Source of the DNA: a virus
Length of the DNA: 38,004 bases
Direction: 5' to 3' (one strand)
Virus record (IMG/VR): IMGVR_UViG_3300042402_002010
Span: 1 to 38,004 of that record
The first letter of the stretch is position 1, and each line of letters opens with the position of its first letter. Both the position numbers and the translations under genes were made by a program. This document shows, piece after piece, positions 29,365-36,516 of the stretch. The notes under the pieces are model-generated. The model did not search any database. It saw nothing but the letters and a program-made list of their open reading frames with translations, and was not told the DNA's origin.

Positions 29365-29708
29365 TTTTGCATAGCCTCTTCGTGCGTGATCCTTCTTCTG
29401 TGTTCAAAACCCATAGAGAATCCTTGCATATAAACAGTCTTGAGTAGACGCGAATTTTCTCCAACAAATTGTCTATTGTCTTTAGCCCAAAGAACAAAAC
29501 TTTTCTCTTCATCGCAAATATCAGACAAATCTGGATAATAAATATCATCAAACCAATAATAATGTTTTTGTAGCATAGTATCTAATGCTATAAATACTGG
29601 TGGTTTTGGATCATAACTATGGTCTATTGCTGATATAACAAGCTCATCCATAAACACATTAACAATCTTGTCTCCAACCTTTAATCCCATAGCCAAATCA
29701 AGACGCAT
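29361..29708 (-). CDS. Hypothetical protein
   Basis: 115 residues from the ATG at 29708, which overlaps the upstream stop by 11 nt. Contains VFMDELVISAIDHSYDPKPP and FVLWAKDNRQFV. The C-terminus EHRRRITHEEAMQK is basic. Unknown. Confidence 0.6.
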   Translation of the reverse strand: MRLDLAMGLKVGDKIVNVFMDELVISAIDHSYDPKPPVFIALDTMLQKHYYWFDDIYYPDLSDICDEEKSFVLWAKDNRQFVGENSRLLKTVYMQGFSMGFEHRRRITHEEAMQK

Positions 29709-29898
29709 TAGTTGTCTCCTTGCTAAATTGATCCATGTATGAATTATAGGCATCTTCTAAATTTTCGATGAGTTTAAACTTCCAGATAGGAGCCTTGTTC
29801 CATTCTGTACTCTCGTCAATACTTTCAATCAAACACTGCAATGCTTTTTCTGTGCCTATTGTTTCTAGCGCTTTTTTAATTTGGTCTTTGTTAGTCAT
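29698..29898 (-). CDS. Small helical protein
   Basis: 66 residues from the ATG at 29898, overlapping the previous TGA, with SD AAGAGGACTGG. IKKALETIGTEKALQCLIES suggests a helical bundle. Unknown. Confidence 0.6.
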   Translation of the reverse strand: MTNKDQIKKALETIGTEKALQCLIESIDESTEWNKAPIWKFKLIENLEDAYNSYMDQFSKETTNAS

Positions 29899-30221
29899 CC
29901 AGTCCTCTTGTATAAATAACTTCCTGCCCAATCACACTCATCAATAAGTTTTTTGTGGTCATGAAATAGATTGTATCTAGCATCTTTATATGGAGCTTTA
30001 TAGCTTGCTGGCTTATAAACATCTCCGGTGTTTTTATCTACGAAAGCATGAATAGTCTCAACACCTTCCCAAACTTGAGTAATCTTGTAGTATTTCTTGT
30101 TTTCTTTGAAGAAATAGTAAACAGTTTGCTCGTCCCCATAGGTCTGTTGTTTGGCTTTTACTTCAAGAGCATCCAACCAAATATGGATATGACTATGAAA
30201 ATCTCCCAATGAAATATTCAC
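29895..30221 (-). CDS. Conserved phage protein
   Basis: 108 residues starting with GTG at 30221 (or TTG one codon earlier), overlapping the preceding stop (GTGA). Contains YYKITQVWEGVETIHAFVD then NTGDVYKPASYKAPYKDARY and CDWAGSYLYKR, which resembles a conserved family in T4-like and other large phages. Function unknown. Confidence 0.6.
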   Translation of the reverse strand: MNISLGDFHSHIHIWLDALEVKAKQQTYGDEQTVYYFFKENKKYYKITQVWEGVETIHAFVDKNTGDVYKPASYKAPYKDARYNLFHDHKKLIDECDWAGSYLYKRTG

Positions 30222-30307
30222 CAATATATTCCTAAAAAATAACCAAAAGTAAAAAATACAACAACTACTAAAGTTAGTTCAATTAACCAAGTAAAATCCC
30301 AATCCAT
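30218..30307 (-). CDS. Very short membrane peptide (29 residues)
   Basis: MDWDFTWLIELTLVVVVFF then TFGYFLGIYW, a single membrane helix. It ends on the GTG of the next gene. A start four codons earlier falls in the promoter -10 box. Transcription is expected to start a few bases before this ATG, so translation would be nearly leaderless. Weak support. Confidence 0.4.
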   Translation of the reverse strand: MDWDFTWLIELTLVVVVFFTFGYFLGIYW

Positions 30308-30317
30308 TCGCCCTCTC

Positions 30318-30346
30318 ATTCTATCTTATCGGTCAGTATTTGTCAA
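30318..30346 (-). promoter_or_regulatory. sigma70-type promoter
   Basis: -35 TTGACA, 17 nt with CCGATAA, -10 TAGAAT. Drives the genes at 30307 and downstream. Confidence 0.75.
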
Positions 30347-30350
30347 GACT

Positions 30351-30566
30351 TCAAGCAAAACCAATCCTCTGCTTGGTTGTAGACAACGTACTCTCAATCT
30401 CATAATCTGCAAAACTTTTGCAATCATAACTTCGTCCATTCCACCAACCAATTTCATAGCTGATGGAATTATTTCCACGAATATTAATACCAGTTACCTT
30501 GCCGAAAACATCTTCAGCCAACTTAACATCAGTACCAATAGCAAAAACTTCTGTCTTATCTTTCAT
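30351..30566 (-). CDS. Small hypothetical protein, SH3-like
   Basis: 71 residues from the ATG at 30566, overlapping the upstream stop by 11 nt. FAIGTDVKLAEDVFGKVTGI then SISYEIGWWNGRSYDCKSF is a strand-rich pattern shared with short phage proteins that carry an SH3/KOW-like fold. Function unknown. Confidence 0.6.
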   Translation of the reverse strand: MKDKTEVFAIGTDVKLAEDVFGKVTGINIRGNNSISYEIGWWNGRSYDCKSFADYEIESTLSTTKQRIGFA

Positions 30567-30792
30567 TGTGTTCTCCATTTTCTGTCCATAATTCTATATT
30601 AAACTCTGGTGGCTTGTCTCTATTTAATAGCGTCTTTCGTTCTTCTCGCAAACCTGCTATTTCTTTTCTTTGGGTTCTAATTTCATTTTTAAGAGATTCT
30701 ATAGTATATTTCTGTTGTTCTATCGTTTTTTCCAAGCGATTAATGTAATTATCTATGTCAAACAGAGGGTCTTTCTTTTCAAGTTGTTTCAT
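30556..30792 (-). CDS. Coiled-coil small protein
   Basis: 78 residues. IDNYINRLEKTIEQQKYTIE then LKNEIRTQRKEIAGLREER is a strong coiled coil. Overlaps the upstream gene by 14 nt. Unknown. Confidence 0.6.
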   Translation of the reverse strand: MKQLEKKDPLFDIDNYINRLEKTIEQQKYTIESLKNEIRTQRKEIAGLREERKTLLNRDKPPEFNIELWTENGEHNER

Positions 30793-30991
30793 GATTCCAT
30801 GCTTTTTCTAGATAGCTCAGTGTTGTGTCGGTTTTGTTGTCGTTATAAAAACAATCTAAGTATGTTGACATTAATTCTCTGTGCTTGTCGGGCCAAACTT
30901 CTGACAAAGTATTCATAACTGTTTGACCATATCTCAGACCATATCGTTTAAGATTATGATCAATTTTGTTTCTAAAATCAGAGTAGGTCAC
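30779..30991 (-). CDS. Conserved small phage protein
   Basis: 70 residues. RYGLRYGQTVMNTLSEVWP then LMSTYLDCFYNDNK and LSYLEKAW match a common phage pattern (RYGQTxxNTLxE...DxFY). Function unknown. Overlaps the upstream gene by 4 nt. Confidence 0.65.
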   Translation of the reverse strand: MTYSDFRNKIDHNLKRYGLRYGQTVMNTLSEVWPDKHRELMSTYLDCFYNDNKTDTTLSYLEKAWNHETT

Positions 30992-31203
30992 TTGCTTCTC
31001 TTTTTAAGAAGAGTCACAATATCTCCAGCAGTGTCTACAACATTGTTTCCACCAAGATAATACTGTCCAGTAATTTGAATCATTTCGTCTAAGGTATTTT
31101 CAGCATTATAAAGCCTTGCCCACTTTGGCTTATATTCAGCTTTCATATAATTCCAAACACTATTATAGAAATCACAAATAGCTTGATTTACTGACTCGTT
31201 CAT
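30988..31203 (-). CDS. Small hypothetical protein
   Basis: 71 residues. NQAICDFYNSVWNYMKAEYK then TLDEMIQITGQYYLGGNNVV, ending LLKKRSK. Helical. SD AAAAGGAAAA. First gene after the promoter at 31243. Confidence 0.6.
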   Translation of the reverse strand: MNESVNQAICDFYNSVWNYMKAEYKPKWARLYNAENTLDEMIQITGQYYLGGNNVVDTAGDIVTLLKKRSK

Positions 31204-31242
31204 TGCTTTTCCTTTTTAGTGGATGATTCGTCGTTCGCTTCT

Positions 31243-31271
31243 AGTTTAACGTACTCTGATTCCTTTGTCAA
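31243..31271 (-). promoter_or_regulatory. sigma70-type promoter
   Basis: -35 TTGACA, 17-nt spacer without CGATA, -10 TAAACT. Confidence 0.7.
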
Positions 31272-31312
31272 GACCTCTGGATCGTAGCAAACAAGTTTTT
31301 TAAATAGAGAGC

Positions 31313-31660
31313 CTAGAGGGCATCAACTTGTTCGCTCTGAGGATATTCTTTGATAATCCATCCTAGTTGTAATAAGTCTGATCGAATTTCATCAGTAACA
31401 ACACTCTCACCAACATATCCATCATGATGATTACCTATTCCAGAACAATACCAATCAATATAACTCTCTCCCTTATTTCTTATATCTGCAATAACACCCC
31501 CAGCATATCTCCAAGAACAACTCCATTCTTCTTCGTTCTTGTAGAATAAATTATTGCACATAGCCGCATAGAGGTTTTGGCTATAAGATTCGCTATTAAC
31601 ACACTTCTCTGTAATATAATCTGACTTGATAAGATCATGTTCTAAACTAACTGTTCTCAT
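31313..31660 (-). CDS. Conserved phage protein
   Basis: 115 residues from the ATG at 31660, overlapping the previous stop. The series YSQNLYAAMCNNLFY, SWRYAGGVIADIRNKGESYIDWYCSG and VVTDEIRSDLLQLGW is a pattern I associate with small phage proteins. Function unknown. The next-upstream gene is also phage-conserved. Confidence 0.7.
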   Translation of the reverse strand: MRTVSLEHDLIKSDYITEKCVNSESYSQNLYAAMCNNLFYKNEEEWSCSWRYAGGVIADIRNKGESYIDWYCSGIGNHHDGYVGESVVTDEIRSDLLQLGWIIKEYPQSEQVDAL

Positions 31661-32439
31661 GACCACAACTCCTTACGGATTTTAATAAGTTCAATAAGCA
31701 TTTTTGTATCTTCTTTTTCGTAGTCCGCTTCGATCTTTTCAAGCTTTTTAAATTCCAGTAGTTCTTTTTTAGATATCTTTCCACCCATCAAGTTGTCTTC
31801 TTTATTCTGATCCCAGTTTAATCCAGCAACAGTCATTGGTTCTGGTCGATTAGGACGATCTTTCCACCAGAGATAAAGTTCTTTAATCTTTTGTGCAGAG
31901 ATGGCTTGGTGGGTTGGTTTTCCGTACTTTGGGTCTTTTTTATCTACTCCCCAATCTTTGGTATACTTTAAAGAACAAGCCCACTTTAGATAAGCTAATC
32001 CTGCTTCAATTGATCGACCATGTTTGAACTTGTATTTTTTAGTACCTTTTTTAAGAGACCATTTTGCTAGGTGTGCATATTCAATCTCTACAAAATCCAC
32101 AAGCTCATTAAACAAACCATGAAGAATTCTATAATCAAGCTCATAGTAATGTCCAGGTTTTAGTCCAGTTTTTAGATAGTGTGTTTTAGTTATCCAACGA
32201 TTGTTGATATAGTATCTAATCTCAGTGTAAACGTCCACAGGAAACATGATCAAATCCTGTAGTTTAGGTAATCCTTCCTCTGCCAGCCAATATCTTACTG
32301 GTCTTTTCTTTTTTTGTTCTTTATTCCATTCGTCCCATTTGCCCCACTCTAAAGCAAACGGTTTCTTTTCTCCACGAATAAAATCCGCAAACCTAGAACA
32401 ATTCCAATGATGAATTCTTGATCTTGGTCTTAGCCACAT
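31657..32439 (-). CDS. Conserved phage protein, 260 residues
   Basis: 260 residues, basic and Trp/Tyr-rich. YYELDYRILHGLFNELVDFVEIE then YAHLAKWSL and ISAQKIKELYLWWKDRP look like a family of large-phage proteins of unknown role. The final 50 residues are helical. It has no known catalytic motif. Confidence 0.65.
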   Translation of the reverse strand: MWLRPRSRIHHWNCSRFADFIRGEKKPFALEWGKWDEWNKEQKKKRPVRYWLAEEGLPKLQDLIMFPVDVYTEIRYYINNRWITKTHYLKTGLKPGHYYELDYRILHGLFNELVDFVEIEYAHLAKWSLKKGTKKYKFKHGRSIEAGLAYLKWACSLKYTKDWGVDKKDPKYGKPTHQAISAQKIKELYLWWKDRPNRPEPMTVAGLNWDQNKEDNLMGGKISKKELLEFKKLEKIEADYEKEDTKMLIELIKIRKELWS

Positions 32440-32442
32440 AAT

Positions 32443-32559
32443 TTATTCCTGTACTTTAGTTCCCATATCATAAGGATAACCATCTTCTACTTCTTCACTA
32501 TAAGTATCTTCGTAGTGATTATCCCACCAAGGAATTTTACTATCTGGTAATGTACTCAT
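32443..32559 (-). CDS. Small acidic protein (38 residues)
   Basis: A short frame of 38 residues: MSTLPDSKIPWWDNHYEDTY then SEEVEDGYPYDMG. It begins 2 nt after the upstream stop and ends 3 nt before the following gene. Acidic and aromatic. Unknown. Confidence 0.5.
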   Translation of the reverse strand: MSTLPDSKIPWWDNHYEDTYSEEVEDGYPYDMGTKVQE

Positions 32560-32561
32560 GA

Positions 32562-32744
32562 TTAAAATTGAAATTCTTTTAGGATATTTAATATTCGTCG
32601 TGCTAATGCAGCACCACCGACAATTCTACCATCATTATAATCCTCACCGTATCCAGATGTAGACTCATGATCTTTTTGATCTTTAATTTTTCGATTACAT
32701 AGTTTGATAATTTCAAGTATGTTCGCTTTTTCTATTTCATTCAT
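32562..32744 (-). CDS. Small protein, DGRIVG paralogue
   Basis: 60 residues. EDYNDGRIVGGAALARRILN resembles the central part of the gene at 35006-35167 (EDGRIVGRSTLAETILEI) and, more loosely, the one at 32741-32896. These are probably duplicated small genes. It overlaps the upstream gene by ATGA. Function unknown. Confidence 0.6.
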   Translation of the reverse strand: MNEIEKANILEIIKLCNRKIKDQKDHESTSGYGEDYNDGRIVGGAALARRILNILKEFQF

Positions 32745-32896
32745 ACAAATAGTCTATCTTGTAATAGTTTTCTAACTGTTTCTGTTACATTAATCCCATT
32801 GACTAAAATATCGTTTGAACCATAAGGATTATCTGGCATCCTTTTAGCAACTGTATTGTATAGCCAAAATATAACAAACCTTTCATCGTCTGTCAT
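32741..32896 (-). CDS. Small protein, distant DGRIVG-like
   Basis: 51 residues. DDERFVIFWLYNTVAKRMP then NDILVNGINVTETVRKLL parallels the same paralogous group. Its stop overlaps the next ATG (ATGA). First gene of the operon after the leader at 32897-33022. Confidence 0.6.
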   Translation of the reverse strand: MTDDERFVIFWLYNTVAKRMPDNPYGSNDILVNGINVTETVRKLLQDRLFV

Positions 32897-33022
32897 GATC
32901 GAATCCTTATATTAAAGCAGAATTGGTTTTGGTCATTTACGAAAACTTTTCTGCAAACAAAACCTACGGCTGTTGATTATTGAGGATACCCGCGACCCCA
33001 ACCTTTCGGCATCAACATTTTA
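32897..33022 (-). promoter_or_regulatory. Structured 5' leader
   Basis: The 126 nt between the -10 box and the first gene can form two stems: GTTGAT/ATCAAC, and GCAGAA-GTTTT with AAAAC-TTCTGC. A 13-codon frame (MLMPKGWGRGYPQ) starts at the expected transcription start; it would be leaderless and is not listed as a gene. A riboswitch or attenuator is possible. Confidence 0.4.
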
Positions 33023-33050
33023 ATTATACTACCCGATACTAGACTGTCAA
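33023..33050 (-). promoter_or_regulatory. Perfect sigma70 promoter
   Basis: -35 TTGACA, 16 nt with TATCGG (reverse complement of CCGATA), -10 TATAAT. The upstream phosphoesterase gene ends in its spacer. Confidence 0.85.
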
Positions 33051-33656
33051 TAGATAGGTTTCCAATTCGTTTAGGCAAACAAATTTAGTGTCCCCATATT
33101 GGGTAGTCTTACTAACATGATAATGACCATGAATAAAAAGCTTTGGTTGATGAATTTTATACAATTCTCCTAAAGCCCAGCCAGTAATATTCTCATATCT
33201 TTTGGCATATGGGCCTATATATTCAGGAACCATAAAATCTGGACAATCATGAGTTAAAACAATATCAGGCTTGATCTCTCTATAAAGCTCTCTGGCTTTC
33301 ATAAACTGGTCTATAGAAAGCTGCTCATCTTCAAAATAATCTATACCTATAGTTCGATATTGTCTGTCTATACTATAAGCACCAGAATACCAAAAGAAAT
33401 TAATTCCATTAAAATTAGTCATGTAACCATAAGCGTCTAAAAAATGCGGATAATTTTTTGCTAAGATTGTATTGTCGTGATTACCTCTAATAATTATATG
33501 CTTAGTATGATCAACATTGTCTAGTGTTTCATACTTAGACAGTCCAAAATCTCCTATCTGAATAGTGTATTCATGTCGATCTTTTTGACGAATTATCTCA
33601 TGGTAACGTCTATATTTCTGGTGACAATCTCCTATGATAGTAACTGAATTAATCAT
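33039..33656 (-). CDS. Calcineurin-like metallophosphoesterase (second copy type)
   Basis: 205 residues from the ATG at 33656. The motifs IIGDCHQK (D10, H12), IQIGDFG, IIRGNHDN, VLTHDCPD and IHGHYHV occur in the usual order. It differs from the gene at 13743 in spacing and sequence, so it is not a recent duplicate. Role: phosphodiester or nucleotide cleavage; substrate unknown. Possible regulatory function in nucleotide signalling is inference. SD is weak. Confidence 0.85.
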   Translation of the reverse strand: MINSVTIIGDCHQKYRRYHEIIRQKDRHEYTIQIGDFGLSKYETLDNVDHTKHIIIRGNHDNTILAKNYPHFLDAYGYMTNFNGINFFWYSGAYSIDRQYRTIGIDYFEDEQLSIDQFMKARELYREIKPDIVLTHDCPDFMVPEYIGPYAKRYENITGWALGELYKIHQPKLFIHGHYHVSKTTQYGDTKFVCLNELETYLLTV

Positions 33657-33715
33657 TTTTGGTGTATTTAATCTTGTGGGATGTGTTGCAGACATTCTGC
33701 CAATTCGTACAATAC

Positions 33716-33744
33716 TTTATACCAGAAGCCTGAGTGTTTGTCAA
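33716..33744 (-). promoter_or_regulatory. Promoter for the phosphoesterase at 33039
   Basis: -35 TTGACA, 17 nt, -10 TATAAA with TGG in front. It lies back to back with a weaker plus-strand -35 (33752-33757). Confidence 0.75.
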
Positions 33745-33788
33745 CTGCAACTTGACAACATTTGGGCTTTCTGTTTTTATGGTGATGT

Positions 33789-34520
33789 ATGGAAAAGAAA
33801 GTTTGTAGTAAATGTAAATCAAATAAACCAGCAGACCAATATTCTAAAAATTCTAGCAAAAAAGATGGGTTGAATATTTATTGTAAAATTTGTGCTAGAC
33901 TAAATCATAAAAATTTTTATGAAAAAAATAAGGATAAGGTTTTAGAAAAACACAAAAAATGGTGGAACGATAATAAAAAAAGTTGTTTAGAAAAAGAAAA
34001 AGAGTATAGAGTTAAAAACAAAGATATTGTTGACTATAAAAATAGACTTAGATACTTAAAAAATAAAACTCAAAAATTAGCACAACAAAAAAAGCATCGT
34101 GAAGAAAATAAAGAAAAATATTTAGAATATTCAAGAAAATACTACATTAAAAATAAAGTATTACATATAGAGCGTGGAAGAAAATATAAATTAAATAAAT
34201 CTAGAACAGATATAAATTTTAAACTAATGTCTAATCTAAGAAGTAGAGTATATAGTGCTATTAAAGGAAAATGCAAATCAAAACACACAATAGAATTATT
34301 AGGATGCTCTATTGAAGAGCTTAAAATTCATTTAGAAAAACAATTTACCAAAGGAATGGGTTGGGAAAACTATGGACTCTATGGATGGCATATAGATCAC
34401 ATTAAACCCTGTGCAAGCTTTGATCTCTCTGATCCTGCTCAACAAAAATTATGTTTTCATTATTCTAATCTTCAGCCCTTATGGGCAAAAGACAACTTCA
34501 AAAAAGGTGATAAATATTAG
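33789..34520 (+). CDS. HNH homing-type endonuclease, only plus-strand gene
   Basis: 243 residues. A four-cysteine knuckle CSKCKSNKPADQYSK with CKIC comes first, then a very Lys-rich central helix. The C-terminal HNH core is LLGCSIEELKIHLEKQF, WHIDHIKPCASFDL and FHYSNLQPLWAKDN, a familiar phage nuclease type. All neighbours run the other way, so it is probably a recent arrival. Its codons are unusually rich in AAA and AAT. A weak promoter (TTGACA at 33752-33757, poor -10) may serve it. Confidence 0.9.
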   Translation: MEKKVCSKCKSNKPADQYSKNSSKKDGLNIYCKICARLNHKNFYEKNKDKVLEKHKKWWNDNKKSCLEKEKEYRVKNKDIVDYKNRLRYLKNKTQKLAQQKKHREENKEKYLEYSRKYYIKNKVLHIERGRKYKLNKSRTDINFKLMSNLRSRVYSAIKGKCKSKHTIELLGCSIEELKIHLEKQFTKGMGWENYGLYGWHIDHIKPCASFDLSDPAQQKLCFHYSNLQPLWAKDNFKKGDKY

Positions 34521-34537
34521 TTGCCACCAATTCCTAC

Positions 34538-34813
34538 TCATACTCCATCCAAAGGGTCAATTTCATAAGGATAACTAAATGGCCCTAAGATTCTCTTTCT
34601 TGTTTCTTTTAGTAAATCAATTACATCATTGAAGCACGACTCGCACAGATGAACCTCGTATTTTGATCCATCTTTTTGAGAACCATACCCCCAATATGAT
34701 TCTAGGGTAGCATAATCCGGCCCAACATCTGGATAGTTAGTGGTACTTTTCCCACAAATATCACAATTTACATCGTCAAGAACTTTTCTTACTTCTTCTT
34801 TAAATGTTCTCAT
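34538..34813 (-). CDS. Zinc-finger protein
   Basis: 91 residues. NCDICGKSTTNYPDV then YWGYGSQKDGSKYEVHLCESCF has two CxxC pairs, a bacterial and phage small protein pattern. Probably zinc-binding and structural. It starts one base into the previous stop (TAATG). It ends 17 nt from the convergent HNH gene. Confidence 0.65.
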   Translation of the reverse strand: MRTFKEEVRKVLDDVNCDICGKSTTNYPDVGPDYATLESYWGYGSQKDGSKYEVHLCESCFNDVIDLLKETRKRILGPFSYPYEIDPLDGV

Positions 34814-35013
34814 TACCATCTTCGTGAAGGGTCACGCCTTTTTGGTTTCTTGTTTTTGAGTTTAGTCATAGACCAACCGTATGGCACTGTATTATATTGG
34901 CTTTTAGAAAGCCCGATATATTCTGCCCAGTAATCCATAGTTTTTTTATACCCATCAATAATAACATCTTTGGAACAAGTTTTCTTCAACAAATCTTCAA
35001 AACTCTTAGCCAT
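34813..35013 (-). CDS. Small basic protein
   Basis: 66 residues with a Lys/Arg-rich C-terminus (KNKKPKRRDPSRRW). YKKTMDYWAEYIGLSKSQYN is helical. May contact nucleic acid. Overlaps the upstream gene by 8 nt. Unknown. Confidence 0.6.
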   Translation of the reverse strand: MAKSFEDLLKKTCSKDVIIDGYKKTMDYWAEYIGLSKSQYNTVPYGWSMTKLKNKKPKRRDPSRRW

Positions 35014-35167
35014 TCTTAATAATCTCCAGAATAGTTTCTGCTAGTGTTGAACGCCCAACAATTCGTCCATCCTCATAAGGATCATTATAACTAGATTTTT
35101 GACTCCAGCATTGCATAATGCCCAAACACATTCGCCTAATTTCTTCCAGCTTTTCTTCTTTAGTCAT
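35006..35167 (-). CDS. Small protein, DGRIVG paralogue
   Basis: 53 residues. MTKEEKLEEIRRMCLGIMQC then YEDGRIVGRSTLAETILEII closely matches the 32562-32744 protein at DGRIVG. Overlaps both neighbours by 8 nt, so it is coupled. Function unknown. Confidence 0.65.
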   Translation of the reverse strand: MTKEEKLEEIRRMCLGIMQCWSQKSSYNDPYEDGRIVGRSTLAETILEIIKNG

Positions 35168-35489
35168 TTTCTACCTCTACTGGAATATATGCTGGCTGTT
35201 TAATGTTACAACGCCCAAGAGCAATTCTAACGCCCAGTTTCTTATTGTAGTTATCCTTAATACTACAAAGAGCTACTCCTTCATAATGATCGCCAGATGG
35301 ACTATCAATTATAATGTGTGTGGAACCACCTTTAGTATCTGGTTCAATAGAACCATCAACTCTATACATAACACGATTTGGTGATTCAAAAACCAATTGA
35401 CGATTTTGCCACTTAAATCTACCATTATAAAGCCTGTTGTGAAGAACCTTAACCTTATATCCGCTATTACGAAGCTGTTGAATTGTCAT
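35160..35489 (-). CDS. Conserved phage protein
   Basis: 109 residues from the ATG at 35489 (SD GGAGAAAAAT). THIIIDSPSGDHYEGVALCS then KKLGVRIALGRC is a beta-rich pattern of phage proteins. Function unknown. A longer start at 35519 would overlap the upstream gene and lacks an SD. Confidence 0.6.
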   Translation of the reverse strand: MTIQQLRNSGYKVKVLHNRLYNGRFKWQNRQLVFESPNRVMYRVDGSIEPDTKGGSTHIIIDSPSGDHYEGVALCSIKDNYNKKLGVRIALGRCNIKQPAYIPVEVEND

Positions 35490-35505
35490 ATTTTTCTCCA
35501 ATTTA

Positions 35506-35670
35506 TTAGTGTAGACCACAAACTTCCACTGTACGAGTGATGATAATAGTATTATATTCCTGCAAAAAACTATTTAGATCATCTTGTTTAATAACTAGTT
35601 CACAGTTATTCTGACCAATGAAATACTTGTCAATCAAATCTTGAACTTTTTGTTGAACTGTTGGACTCAT
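35506..35670 (-). CDS. Small hypothetical protein
   Basis: 54 residues from the ATG at 35670 (SD GGAGAAAC). SPTVQQKVQDLIDKYFIG then DDLNSFLQEYNTIII. Helical, unknown. First gene of its operon. Confidence 0.6.
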   Translation of the reverse strand: MSPTVQQKVQDLIDKYFIGQNNCELVIKQDDLNSFLQEYNTIIITRTVEVCGLH

Positions 35671-35693
35671 AAAGTTTCTCCAAAGGTAGCTGT

Positions 35694-35722
35694 ATGATAC
35701 CATAGTTATCGGCCTTTGTCAA
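35694..35722 (-). promoter_or_regulatory. sigma70-type promoter
   Basis: -35 TTGACA, 17 nt with CCGATAA, -10 TATCAT with TGG. It lies directly after the terminator at 35733. Confidence 0.82.
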
Positions 35723-35732
35723 CACTGTCTTT

Positions 35733-35767
35733 AAAAAAAGAAACGATGGCTTGTATGCCGTCGCTTC
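35733..35767 (-). terminator. Rho-independent terminator
   Basis: GAAGCGACGGC / GCCATCGTTTC form an 11-bp stem with one mismatch and one G-U, loop ATACAA, followed by seven Ts. It ends the operon at 35778-36171. It is the only clear intrinsic terminator in the window. Confidence 0.85.
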
Positions 35768-35777
35768 TTAATTAAGA

Positions 35778-35993
35778 TCATGATTGTTCATCAGCCTTAA
35801 CCTTATACCTTTTAACCTCATTCACTAATTTCTTCAGAACATTATTGTCTTTAAGTTCAGACAATGTATAATTGACTTTCTGATTATTTCTGGAATCTGG
35901 ATTTAAGTCTCCCATAAATAGAATACTAATAGCCAGACCAGAACTAACAATCAACATCATAATCATACCAGCAAAAAATATGTACATTTCCAC
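35778..35993 (-). CDS. Small membrane protein
   Basis: 71 residues. Residues 3-28 form a hydrophobic segment (FFAGMIMMLIVSSGLAIS), with a polar basic tail (KKLVNEVKRYKVK). One-pass. 1 nt after the next-upstream stop. Confidence 0.6.
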   Translation of the reverse strand: MEMYIFFAGMIMMLIVSSGLAISILFMGDLNPDSRNNQKVNYTLSELKDNNVLKKLVNEVKRYKVKADEQS

Positions 35994-35994
35994 G

Positions 35995-36171
35995 TTAATC
36001 TCCTTTGCTGTTTTTTAGTAACAGATTACCAAGAGATAAGAAACTAGGAACCCATAATCCTACGAACAAACCACAATCTTTTGCATTTTCAACTCCGCTA
36101 AACCATAATCCCGTACTTAAAGCGAAACTTAGAAATGCTGCAACTAGAATACTGATCTTAAATGGCGTCAT
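35995..36171 (-). CDS. Small membrane protein, two helices
   Basis: 58 residues from the ATG at 36171 (GGAGTTTATT). ILVAAFLSFALSTGLWFSGV and LFVGLWVPSFLSLGNLLL are membrane segments. The GLFVGLWVPSxLxLG motif occurs in small phage and bacterial proteins. Function unknown. Confidence 0.65.
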   Translation of the reverse strand: MTPFKISILVAAFLSFALSTGLWFSGVENAKDCGLFVGLWVPSFLSLGNLLLKNSKGD

Positions 36172-36218
36172 AATAAACTCCAATACTTAGGGTTGGTAAA
36201 ATTTTCCTCACAAGTCCT

Positions 36219-36248
36219 ATTGTACCAGACCTATATGAGCCGTGTCAA
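36219..36248 (-). promoter_or_regulatory. sigma70-type promoter
   Basis: -35 TTGACA, 18-nt spacer, -10 TACAAT with TGG. No CGATA. Confidence 0.65.
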
Positions 36249-36264
36249 TAAAAATCTTTAGAAA

Positions 36265-36516
36265 TTACCATCCCCGTGCCTCAGTTGGCAAATATTCGGT
36301 ATATGGTTTAAAAGCAATAGACCCATCATTATAAAAAATTTCATCCCACCTGTTCATAGAATCCCTATAAATAAGCCTAGTGCCGGGATAAAATAACTGA
36401 ATTTCATTCCAAACATTTTCAGCATCATTAGTAACAGATTTACTATCTGGTTCATTAAGATCAACAATAAAAACAGCTTGTTTAGTAGCGTGTGTTATTT
36501 CGTATTTTGATCTCAT
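36265..36516 (-). CDS. Small hypothetical protein
   Basis: 83 residues. AVFIVDLNEPDSKSVTNDAE then VWNEIQLFYPGTRLIYRDS suggests alpha/beta. Overlaps the upstream gene by 1 nt. Unknown. Confidence 0.6.
   Translation of the reverse strand: MRSKYEITHATKQAVFIVDLNEPDSKSVTNDAENVWNEIQLFYPGTRLIYRDSMNRWDEIFYNDGSIAFKPYTEYLPTEARGW

Noticed and set aside
32950-33016. 13-codon frame MLMPKGWGRGYPQ
   Set aside because: No SD, starts at or near the transcription start; kept as a leader observation, not a gene.
33752-33780. Plus-strand promoter for the HNH gene
   Set aside because: The -35 is good but no reasonable -10 follows at the right distance; mentioned only as weak.
33668-33859. Minus-strand 63-residue frame
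   Set aside because: Overlaps the divergent promoters and the start of the plus-strand HNH gene; no SD or family.
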